Shown here piece by piece: positions 24,520 to 30,845 of a DNA stretch of 64,000 nucleotides (positions are counted from its first letter, which is position 1; each line of letters begins with the position of its first letter). A program made the translations under genes and the position numbers. The notes under the pieces are model-generated. The model was not told the origin of the DNA, did not search any database, and saw only the letters and a program-made list of their open reading frames with translations. The stretch is from Lachnocurva sp045579705 (GTDB lineage: Bacteria; Bacillota; Clostridia; Lachnospirales; Lachnospiraceae): the NCBI GenBank assembly GCA_045579705.1, contig JAZNMP010000032.1:40424-104423 (forward strand), read 5' to 3'.

Positions 24520-25308
24520 TCAGTTCTCATCAACACCAAAATCTTTCATGGTAGAAACGATACGGTCCTTTACGATATTTGCAATCTCTGGTGTCTTTAA
24601 ATCCTTATAATCGTCATAATAAAGAGGTTCGTTAAATATAACCTTAGTAACTACCTTTCCAACAGAAAGGCTATTTAGAGGCTTATATGTATCTATCAAA
24701 GTAACTGGAACAATAGGACACTTTGCACGAACTGCGCTCTTAAAACTTCCCGGTTTGAAGTCCTGGACTTTATTATGATTCTTATGATAACCACCTTCAG
24801 AAAAAATGATAAATATACGTCCATCTTTAACCTCTTCGGTCATCTCGTTTATGACCCGAAGGCCCTGACGCAGATTATTAAGTTCTAAACGCTTAGCCCT
24901 GAGCATATTTACCATCTCTCGAACAAAGAACTGGTACGATTTTGCTTTATCCATTACAAAGGTACAAGGTTTCTCATGAGAAAAAATAATGGCCGTAGCA
25001 TCATATTTGCCCTGATGATTAGGGAATAGAATATATCCGCCCTCTTTAGGTAGATTCTCTGTACCATAGACTTCAGTAATAATCTTTCCCGCATCATTCA
25101 TGGCTTTAATCTCGCTTTGGGCAAAACGATACATCTCCAGTTCAGTGAACTTATCACGATGTTTCGTCATATATCTCATACGAATAACCATGTATGGAAT
25201 TCTATAAAGGTTCCAAAAAATAATAACTAAAAATCTAATCATAATTCCTATATATAAAATGCCATTAAGTAACAAATATAGTATAAAGGAATGTCTATAT
25301 ATTGGCAA
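24520..25308 (-). CDS. 1-acyl-sn-glycerol-3-phosphate acyltransferase-like protein (PlsC family)
   Basis: A PlsC-type acyltransferase that would transfer an acyl chain to lysophosphatidate or a related acceptor at the membrane. A hydrophobic N-terminus (about residues 8-36) is followed by FPNHQGKYDATA, holding the HX4D catalytic pair. Then come IIFSEGGYH, a variant of the usual FPEGTR acceptor-binding block, and IVPVTLID. The 262-residue start is a TTG at 25308, four bases after the preceding stop and without a clear ribosome binding site. An ATG at 25242 with AGGA close upstream is an alternative, giving 240 residues. Confidence 0.82.
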   Translation of the reverse strand: MPIYRHSFILYLLLNGILYIGIMIRFLVIIFWNLYRIPYMVIRMRYMTKHRDKFTELEMYRFAQSEIKAMNDAGKIITEVYGTENLPKEGGYILFPNHQGKYDATAIIFSHEKPCTFVMDKAKSYQFFVREMVNMLRAKRLELNNLRQGLRVINEMTEEVKDGRIFIIFSEGGYHKNHNKVQDFKPGSFKSAVRAKCPIVPVTLIDTYKPLNSLSVGKVVTKVIFNEPLYYDDYKDLKTPEIANIVKDRIVSTMKDFGVDEN

Positions 25309-25311
25309 ATA

Positions 25312-25626
25312 TCACTCAGCATATTTATAGTAAGGAACTACTAAATGCATTCCAGAAACGAGTTTAGAATCTGTAAGATGATTTAAACTCATAACATCAT
25401 TAATATAACTATCATATGACTGAACCTCTGTAGAGTTATATTTATGTGCAAGCTCATACAGTGAGTCGTTATCTTCAATTTCTATAGATTTATAGTAAGT
25501 ATTAATCTCCTTAAGCTGCTTCGCTTCAGTAACCGTAAATCTAGAAATAAACCAAACTAAAGTAATAATCATAAAGAAGCCAAGTACTAAACGAAAATCT
25601 AATGTTCTACTCTGCATCCTCTTCAT
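25312..25626 (-). CDS. Short LysM membrane protein, YneA-like SOS cell-division inhibitor candidate
   Basis: A 104-residue protein with a basic N-terminus, one membrane segment (about residues 12-29) and a C-terminal LysM-like domain (about 46-100, from IEIEDNDSLYELAHKYN to LVSGMHLVVPYY). This is the layout of B. subtilis YneA, which blocks division during the SOS response and is likewise divergent from lexA. The promoter region holds several LexA boxes, one inside the -35/-10 spacer. AGGAGGAG precedes the ATG. Function is inferred from architecture and context, because YneA-type proteins share little sequence. The PlsC and lipoprotein genes downstream may be in the same transcript. Confidence 0.8.
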   Translation of the reverse strand: MKRMQSRTLDFRLVLGFFMIITLVWFISRFTVTEAKQLKEINTYYKSIEIEDNDSLYELAHKYNSTEVQSYDSYINDVMSLNHLTDSKLVSGMHLVVPYYKYAE

Positions 25627-25644
25627 AGCTTTCTCCTCCTAAAC

Positions 25645-25658
25645 CAAACGTTTGTTCC
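25645..25658. promoter_or_regulatory. LexA box A
   Basis: CAAACGTTTGTTCC fits the Gram-positive SOS box CGAAC-N4-GTTYC apart from one base in the left half. It shares its last base with box B. Confidence 0.6.
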
Positions 25659-25671
25659 GAACTATCGTTCG
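25658..25671. promoter_or_regulatory. LexA box B
   Basis: CGAACTATCGTTCG is a perfect CGAAC-N4-GTTCG palindrome. It lies at or just downstream of the predicted transcription start of the LysM gene. Confidence 0.9.
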
Positions 25672-25677
25672 ATAATT

Positions 25678-25706
25678 ATATTAATCCTCGAACGAATGTT
25701 TGTCAA
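25678..25706 (-). promoter_or_regulatory. Promoter of the YneA-like gene
   Basis: On the minus strand a perfect TTGACA (25701-25706) is followed after 17 bases by TAATAT (25678-25683). LexA box C fills most of the spacer and reaches two bases into the -35, so bound LexA should block RNA polymerase. Confidence 0.75.
25689..25702. promoter_or_regulatory. LexA box C
   Basis: CGAACGAATGTTTG matches CGAAC-N4-GTTYG. It lies between the -35 and -10 of the divergent LysM gene promoter. Confidence 0.85.
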
Positions 25707-25715
25707 CAAAAATAT

Positions 25716-25742
25716 CGAACAAATTTTCCGAAAATATGTTTG
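25716..25742. promoter_or_regulatory. LexA boxes E and D, overlapping pair before lexA
   Basis: CGAACAAATTTTCC (25716-25729) is a degenerate box, and CGAAAATATGTTTG (25729-25742) is a box with one left-half mismatch. They share base 25729, as boxes A and B share 25658. Box D overlaps the probable -35 of lexA at 25740. Confidence 0.6.
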
Positions 25743-25768
25743 CACTTTAAAAATCCCTATGATAAGAT
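25740..25768 (+). promoter_or_regulatory. Probable lexA promoter
   Basis: TTGCAC (25740-25745) and TAAGAT (25763-25768) are 17 bases apart. The -35 overlaps the right end of LexA box D, consistent with autoregulation. Confidence 0.55.
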
Positions 25769-25821
25769 TTTCATAGAAACAAATTCCGCCAGGATCTAAA
25801 TATATTTCAGGAGGTGCTACT

Positions 25822-26436
25822 ATGGCATATGGCAAAATCTCAACAAAACAGCAGGAAATCCTCGACTATATCAAAGCTGAAATTGTAAACAAAGGTTATC
25901 CGCCTTCAGTTCGAGAAATCTGTGAAGCTGTAAATCTCAAATCTACTTCTACAGTTTTTTCACACTTAGAGAAACTTGAAAAAAATGGATATATTCTTAG
26001 GAATTCATCAAAGACCAGAGCTATCGAGATTCTAGATGAGAACTTCAATATGATGCGAAATGAATTGGTGAATGTACCTATCGTAGGAAATGTGGCTGCA
26101 GGACAGCCTATTCTCGCTGTACAGAACATTGAGAACTACTTCCCTATTCCTGTAGATTACATGCCAAATGAGCAGGCATTTATGCTTAAGGTAAAGGGTG
26201 ATAGTATGATAAATGTAGGTATCTTTGATAAGGATACTATCCTCGTTAAGCAGCAGAAGACAGCAAATAACGGTGATATCGTCGTTGCCTTGGTTGATGA
26301 CTCCGCTACAGTAAAGACATTCTATAAGGAATCTGACCACATCCGTCTTCAGCCAGAGAACGATACTATGGATCCAATCATCATTCCTGATTGCGAAATT
26401 CTCGGAAAGGTCTTTGGCGTAATTAGATTCTTCTAA
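25822..26436 (+). CDS. lexA: SOS repressor LexA
   Basis: LexA represses DNA-damage genes and cleaves itself when RecA filaments form. The N-terminal winged helix (about residues 1-70, with PPSVREICEAVNLKSTSTV as recognition region) precedes the autoprotease domain. The scissile bond is Ala93-Gly94 in VAAGQP, the catalytic Ser128 lies in GDSM, and Lys165 is in ATVKTF. At 204 residues it is complete. An AGGAGG precedes the ATG. The divergent promoter region carries several SOS boxes, so autorepression and control of the YneA-like gene are expected. Confidence 0.97.
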   Translation: MAYGKISTKQQEILDYIKAEIVNKGYPPSVREICEAVNLKSTSTVFSHLEKLEKNGYILRNSSKTRAIEILDENFNMMRNELVNVPIVGNVAAGQPILAVQNIENYFPIPVDYMPNEQAFMLKVKGDSMINVGIFDKDTILVKQQKTANNGDIVVALVDDSATVKTFYKESDHIRLQPENDTMDPIIIPDCEILGKVFGVIRFF

Positions 26437-26477
26437 AACCAGGCATTTTTAAATCTATACAGATTTTTTCAAATAAA

Positions 26478-26520
26478 AAACCATCTTAAAAAGCTACCAT
26501 AAAGCCTTTTAAGATGGTTT
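26478..26520. terminator. Bidirectional terminator between lexA and rsfS
   Basis: AAACCATCTTAAAA on the left pairs with TTTTAAGATGGTTT (26507-26520) around a short loop. A runs on the left and T runs on the right allow termination in both directions between convergent genes. Confidence 0.85.
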
Positions 26521-26525
26521 TAATC

Positions 26526-26861
26526 TTATATTTCTACTCTCTTTGCATCTTTCCAGATGTGCTCTAAATCGTAGAACGCTCTCATATCTTCGTTAAAGAG
26601 ATGGAATACGATTTCACCGAAGTCTAGGAGCAACCAGTCAGATTTATTATTTCCTTCAACTGAAAGCTCATCAATCTGGTTCTTATACATAAATTCTTCG
26701 ATAGCATCCTTTAAACCGTGAAGCTGACGCTCATTTTTCCCAGAAACGATCATGAAGTAATCTGAAATAGGTGTAAGCTCAGAAATATCGAGAAGTACGA
26801 TATCTTCGGCGAGTTTGCTATCTAATAGTTCTACAAGCTCTTTGCATTTCTCTAATGTCAT
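26526..26861 (-). CDS. rsfS: Ribosome silencing factor RsfS
   Basis: RsfS binds L14 on the large subunit and prevents 70S assembly when nutrients fall. The 111-residue protein shows the family core from VLLDISELTPISDYFMI through WLLLDFGEIVFHLF to YDLEHIWKDA. Size and sequence are typical. It is the last gene of the rplU-prp-rpmA-obgE-yhbY-nadD block, 12 bases after the nadD-yqeK gene, the usual Firmicutes order. Confidence 0.95.
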   Translation of the reverse strand: MTLEKCKELVELLDSKLAEDIVLLDISELTPISDYFMIVSGKNERQLHGLKDAIEEFMYKNQIDELSVEGNNKSDWLLLDFGEIVFHLFNEDMRAFYDLEHIWKDAKRVEI

Positions 26862-26873
26862 ATTAGGACCTTT

Positions 26874-28079
26874 CTAAAACTTAAAATAATCAGTATGTTT
26901 TTTATAATACTCAAACGTCTGCTTCGTCATATCATCAATATTAGAATTAGATTCCTCTAAGTACTTCAATGTGTCACGAAGTATAAACACGATTGCTTCA
27001 TCGATATCTATAAAAGCCTTTGAACGGATTTCTGGCAGGTTTGCCGCCTTTTTTCGATTAGGCTCGATATAATCCGCAGTAAATATGATCTTGTCCAAAA
27101 GGCTCATATTTGGGCATCCTGTGGTGTGTACTGAAATCGCATGCAGGATTTCCTCGTCAGTTACCTCATATTTGTCTTTTGCGAAATAAGCACCAACCTT
27201 TGCATGAAGCAGATAAGGAGCAGCCTCTTCAGCCTTTGTCACCTCGATACCGTTCTTCGTGCAGATCTTTAGCAGCTTTTCATCAGAAAGATTCTTTGCG
27301 CAGTCGTGAAGCAAGCCTGCGAGCTTAGCTTTTTCCAAAGGATAATTATACCTCATCGCCAATGCCTCGGCCGTATACATCGCACCCATAGTATGTTCGT
27401 ATCTAGAAGGTTTTAGTTCCTTCTTTAAATCTTTCATGATGTCCTTTATTTCCATACTGGTATATACCTTCTTCTCTAAATACAAATCCCTGTCATTTAT
27501 GTAAGCGAGTACAGAATCCGGTATTTCCTCAATCTTTGAATCCTTTGAACGAGTACGTAGTTTCTCTCTAAGTTCCGTAGATGAAACATCTATTTCTGGC
27601 ATACTCATCGGGAAAAAATCTCCCTCGTATTTATCGCTTGCCTCTTCGCACATAGCTTTCAATTCCTCAAAATCGGAGGAATCGCGAATCGCAACTAAAA
27701 TGCTTGCATTCTTTGAGATGATTTCCGGATGAACCCAGGTATCAAAGTTTCGCAAACTGTCTTCGCCTATGATATAGAATAATTCGTCATCGGGATATTC
27801 TGACTTCAAATACTGAAAAGTTAAATAACTATAGTTTCTAAACGCCTTATGTGATTCGAAATCCTTTAGTATAAGGCCGGATTTGCCCTCTATTAGGAGT
27901 TTGACCATATTTAACCTGTCATCGGACACAGCATTCCCCAGAACCGCCTTATGAGGCGGAATTCCAGCTGGAAGAAACCATACCTCGTTTAGATCAAACT
28001 CGGTTTTGGCGCACTCCGCCATCTTCAAATGTCCTAAGTGTGGAGGGTTAAAAGTCCCTCCCAATATCCCGATACGCAT
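26874..28079 (-). CDS. nadD: Fused nicotinate-nucleotide adenylyltransferase (NadD) and HD-domain hydrolase (YqeK)
   Basis: One 401-residue protein joins two enzymes that are separate neighbours in B. subtilis. Residues 1 to about 205 are NadD, which makes deamido-NAD from nicotinate mononucleotide and ATP: GGTFNPPHLGH near the start and SSTELRE near the end of the domain. Residues from about 213 onward are a YqeK-type HD phosphohydrolase with RYEHTMG, the metal-binding LLHDCAKN, and HTTGCPNMSLLDKIIFTADYIEPNR. YqeK proteins hydrolyse diadenosine tetraphosphate. The fusion couples NAD synthesis with removal of dinucleoside polyphosphates. Three bases separate it from yhbY. Confidence 0.95.
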   Translation of the reverse strand: MRIGILGGTFNPPHLGHLKMAECAKTEFDLNEVWFLPAGIPPHKAVLGNAVSDDRLNMVKLLIEGKSGLILKDFESHKAFRNYSYLTFQYLKSEYPDDELFYIIGEDSLRNFDTWVHPEIISKNASILVAIRDSSDFEELKAMCEEASDKYEGDFFPMSMPEIDVSSTELREKLRTRSKDSKIEEIPDSVLAYINDRDLYLEKKVYTSMEIKDIMKDLKKELKPSRYEHTMGAMYTAEALAMRYNYPLEKAKLAGLLHDCAKNLSDEKLLKICTKNGIEVTKAEEAAPYLLHAKVGAYFAKDKYEVTDEEILHAISVHTTGCPNMSLLDKIIFTADYIEPNRKKAANLPEIRSKAFIDIDEAIVFILRDTLKYLEESNSNIDDMTKQTFEYYKKHTDYFKF

Positions 28080-28082
28080 ATT

Positions 28083-28397
28083 TTAAAGATCAGCTTTCTT
28101 TTTCTTCTTTGGAAGAATAATCTTTGGTTCTTTAAAAGGTTTGTAAAGAACGATCTTTCTGCCGATTACTCGAACAACAGTAGATCTAGTTCTACCAGCG
28201 ATAACATCGGCGATTTCTCTAGGGTCTGAGAAACAGTTCTTTAAAACACTAAGTTTAACGAGCTCTCTGTTATTAAAAGTCTCATTTACAGCCTGAACGA
28301 GTTCAGGTGTAACATCTTCTTTACCAATCTGCATGATTGGGCTTTCATTTGCTGCTAAAGAAGAAAGATATGCTCTCTGTTTATTGTTTAATTCCAT
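28083..28397 (-). CDS. yhbY: YhbY-type CRM-domain RNA-binding protein
   Basis: A 104-residue CRM-domain protein associated with pre-50S particles. The N-terminal LNNKQRAYLSSLAAN and the GIxE-like loop (here MQIGKEDVT) lead to the conserved LVKLSVLKN and VIGRKIVLYK. A Lys-rich tail follows. The gene is flanked by obgE and nadD, which agrees with a role in large-subunit assembly. Confidence 0.93.
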   Translation of the reverse strand: MELNNKQRAYLSSLAANESPIMQIGKEDVTPELVQAVNETFNNRELVKLSVLKNCFSDPREIADVIAGRTRSTVVRVIGRKIVLYKPFKEPKIILPKKKKKADL

Positions 28398-28412
28398 ATT
28401 ATATCCTCTATA

Positions 28413-29693
28413 TTATCTATAGTACTCAAACAGCCATCCGCCGACATCTACTGTATCTCCATCTTCGATACCGAGCTTGTCGAGCTTCTTCTGTATACCA
28501 CTCTCTTTAATAAACTTCTGGAAGAATAGGAAGCCTTTTTCAGATTCAAGGTTAGTGTAACCGAGCATCTTGTCGACTCTCTGACCTTCGATATAGTAGA
28601 TTCCATCATCGCCTCTGTAAACATTGATTACAGGATCGATAGTCTCTACTACGTCTGGATCTACTTCACTGTCATAGATAGTTATATCATCCGGGAATGC
28701 AGCTCTGGCTTCGTAGATGGCAAAGAGTAACTCTCTGAGTCCTTCACCAGTTACAGCTGAGATTCCGAATACTGGGTAGCCTTCCTCTTTGAAGGCTTCC
28801 TTTATACGATCTACGATATCAGCATTTTCTCCCTGACATGCGTCCATCTTGTTAGCCACGATGATCTGTGGTCTGCGGAGCAAATCCGGATCGTATTCAC
28901 CGAGCTCTTTGTTAATGGCTTTGATATCTGCGATAGGATCACGTCCTTCTACAGATGCTCCATCTACAAAATGAACGAGTACCTTTGTTCTTTCGATGTG
29001 TCTTAAGAACTGAATTCCGAGACCTACACCGCTAGATGCACCTTCGATAAGACCTGGAATATCGGCAATAACGAATTCTGGTACATCTTCGTAATTTACA
29101 ACACCAAGCATTGGCTCGAGAGTTGTGAAATGATAGTTACCTATCTTTGGATTAGCATTTGTTACTCTTGAAAGGAAAGTAGACTTACCTACATTTGGGA
29201 AACCAACGAGTCCGACATCAGCGATAACCTTGAGCTCTAAGCGAACTTCAATCTCTTTAGCGTCTCCGCCCGGCTTCGCATACTTAGGAGCCTGCATAGT
29301 AGATGTAGCGAAATGCTGATTTCCGAGACCACCTCTACCACCTGTAAGAACCTTGTATTCCTTTGTGTCGCCAGACATATCGATGATTACTTTTCCTTCG
29401 CTGTCATAAACGACTGTTCCTTCTGGAACATGAAGGATCAAATCTTCACCATTTTTTCCGTGACAATTTCTCTTCTTTCCTTCTTCTCCGTCTTCTGCAG
29501 AGAATTTCTTAATATGTCTATATTCGGCTAGAGTGTTTACGCGCTGATCAACAACAAAATAAACGTCTCCGCCTTTTCCTCCGTCGCCACCATCTGGGCC
29601 ACCGTCAGGAACGTATTTTTCTCTTCTAAAACTTACATGACCATCTCCGCCTTTTCCAGAACGGATCACTATTTTTGCCTGATCAGAAAACAT
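28413..29693 (-). CDS. obgE: GTPase Obg/CgtA
   Basis: Obg is a GTPase needed for 50S ribosome maturation and stress responses. The glycine-rich OBG fold is residues 1 to about 157 (PDGGDGGKGGDVYF). The GTPase domain has G1 GFPNVGKS, G3 DIPGLIEG, G4 NKMD and G5 SAVTGEG. A C-terminal OCT domain (about 345-426) is the form found in Gram-positive bacteria. The length of 426 residues matches. A terminator hairpin separates it from rpmA, so its level is probably set below that of the ribosomal genes. Confidence 0.97.
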   Translation of the reverse strand: MFSDQAKIVIRSGKGGDGHVSFRREKYVPDGGPDGGDGGKGGDVYFVVDQRVNTLAEYRHIKKFSAEDGEEGKKRNCHGKNGEDLILHVPEGTVVYDSEGKVIIDMSGDTKEYKVLTGGRGGLGNQHFATSTMQAPKYAKPGGDAKEIEVRLELKVIADVGLVGFPNVGKSTFLSRVTNANPKIGNYHFTTLEPMLGVVNYEDVPEFVIADIPGLIEGASSGVGLGIQFLRHIERTKVLVHFVDGASVEGRDPIADIKAINKELGEYDPDLLRRPQIIVANKMDACQGENADIVDRIKEAFKEEGYPVFGISAVTGEGLRELLFAIYEARAAFPDDITIYDSEVDPDVVETIDPVINVYRGDDGIYYIEGQRVDKMLGYTNLESEKGFLFFQKFIKESGIQKKLDKLGIEDGDTVDVGGWLFEYYR

Positions 29694-29721
29694 AAATACT
29701 ACCTCTTACTAATAAAACACT

Positions 29722-29755
29722 AAAAGCCCGACTGCATGATGAACACAGCCGGGCC
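29722..29755 (-). terminator. Terminator/attenuator between rpmA and obgE
   Basis: On the minus strand GCCCGGCTG pairs with CAGTCGGGC (nine pairs, one G-U) around an 11-base loop, followed by TTTT. It lies after rpmA and before obgE in the same direction, so it probably reduces read-through. Confidence 0.8.
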
Positions 29756-29770
29756 TACTTTACAAAATAA

Positions 29771-30055
29771 TTATTCTGCTACTGGATATACAGAAGCAAC
29801 CTTCTTATCTCTACCTTTACGCTCGAAACGAAGAATTCCGTCAGATGTAGCGAAAAGAGTGTCATCTCCACCCTTCATAACGTTTACACCAGGATGGATC
29901 TTTGTTCCACGCTGACGATAGATGATGTTACCGGCTTTAACAAACTGTCCGTCTGCTCTCTTAGCTCCAAGTCTCTTTGACTCAGAATCTCTGCCGTTCT
30001 TTGTAGAGCCCATTCCTTTTTTGTGGGCGAAAAACTGAAGGTTTAAATTCAACAT
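29771..30055 (-). CDS. rpmA: 50S ribosomal protein L27 precursor
   Basis: L27 sits near the peptidyl transferase centre with its N-terminus reaching toward it. This 94-residue protein starts with MLNLNLQFFA before HKKGMGSTKNGRDS. The extension must be removed after Phe-Phe-Ala to expose the functional N-terminus. The Prp protease gene directly upstream in the operon supplies that activity. The conserved GNIIYRQRGTKIHPG block confirms L27. It is translated after a good AGGAGG three bases beyond the prp stop. Confidence 0.98.
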   Translation of the reverse strand: MLNLNLQFFAHKKGMGSTKNGRDSESKRLGAKRADGQFVKAGNIIYRQRGTKIHPGVNVMKGGDDTLFATSDGILRFERKGRDKKVASVYPVAE

Positions 30056-30058
30056 ATT

Positions 30059-30385
30059 CTATACCTCCTGAATATTGATTGTCAGATACTGTTTACCATA
30101 TTGGCTACGAATTCCTTTTAGCCCCAAAACCATGGAATCTAAAAGCAACACGCTTCGATCAGATGGAGTGGATTCGAATATTAAATCGATAATTCCACTT
30201 TTATCCTCTGTAGAAATTACAAATTTATCATTTGTAAACATCTCAATAGAATTAAGGGTATTTATGACAAGCATACTAGCCGCAGCGCATATGATGTCTG
30301 AACCATAAGATTCAAAACCAGCATGTCCGCTCGTATGTAGTTCCTTGTATTTACCGTTTTCTTTTAACAGAGTTATCTGAATCAT
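30059..30385 (-). CDS. prp: Ribosomal-processing cysteine protease Prp
   Basis: Prp cleaves the N-terminal extension of L27 in Firmicutes and relatives. The 108-residue protein has the catalytic His in TSGHAGF (His21) and Cys in DIICAAASML (Cys33). C-terminal strands continue to KGIRSQYGKQYLTI. Its place between rplU and rpmA is the diagnostic context, and the L27 encoded next to it carries the matching cleavage motif. Confidence 0.95.
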   Translation of the reverse strand: MIQITLLKENGKYKELHTSGHAGFESYGSDIICAAASMLVINTLNSIEMFTNDKFVISTEDKSGIIDLIFESTPSDRSVLLLDSMVLGLKGIRSQYGKQYLTINIQEV

Positions 30386-30391
30386 AATTAC

Positions 30392-30700
30392 TTAGGCATT
30401 AATCTTCTCGATACGTACCTGTGTGAAAGACTGTCTATGACCATTCTTCTTATGGTATCCAGACTTTCTCTTGTACTTGTAAACGATGACTTTCTTGCCA
30501 CGTCCGTTCTTAAGAACAGAAGCTTCTACTGTTGCTCCCTTAACTGTAGGATTTCCTACCTTGAGCTCACCATCATTTACAGCGAGAACTTCTTCGAATT
30601 TAACCTTATCTCCTGCTTCTGATTCGAGTTTTTCAATGGTAATGATATCACCTTCGGAAACTTTGTACTGTTTGCCACCAGTTTTAATAACTGCGTACAT
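30392..30700 (-). CDS. rplU: 50S ribosomal protein L21
   Basis: L21 is a 23S rRNA-binding protein of the large subunit. The sequence MYAVIKTGGKQYKVSEGD through KYKRKSGYHKKNGHRQ is classical. The ATG at 30700 lies eight bases after AGGAGG. A GTG three codons earlier falls within the ribosome binding site and is rejected. The product is 102 residues. It is the first gene of the rplU-prp-rpmA cluster and is preceded by a structured leader and a good promoter. Confidence 0.98.
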   Translation of the reverse strand: MYAVIKTGGKQYKVSEGDIITIEKLESEAGDKVKFEEVLAVNDGELKVGNPTVKGATVEASVLKNGRGKKVIVYKYKRKSGYHKKNGHRQSFTQVRIEKINA

Positions 30701-30710
30701 AAATGGCACC

Positions 30711-30788
30711 TCCTATTATCATTACTCGCCGGCTGCGGTGCTGTCGACTATCGACAGACTTCTACCTGGCCGTGCGGCATACCGTAGT
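30711..30788 (-). ncRNA. Structured leader of rplU (probable L21 leader)
   Basis: The 5' untranslated region is markedly richer in G and C than its surroundings. It includes a perfect hairpin, CTGTCGA-CTA-TCGACAG at 30741-30757, and complementary flanking G/C segments (GCCGGCTGCGG and CCGTGCGGC). A conserved L21 leader is known before rplU in Firmicutes, where L21 is thought to regulate its own operon. The match to that family is inferred from position and structure and was not tested. Confidence 0.6.
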
Positions 30789-30817
30789 ATAGTAACATAG
30801 AAACACATTAACGTCAA
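30789..30817 (-). promoter_or_regulatory. Promoter of the rplU operon
   Basis: On the minus strand TTGACG (30812-30817) and TACTAT (30789-30794) are 17 bases apart, just before the structured leader. Confidence 0.7.
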
Positions 30818-30845
30818 CAATATTTTATTCTATCTATTAATATGT

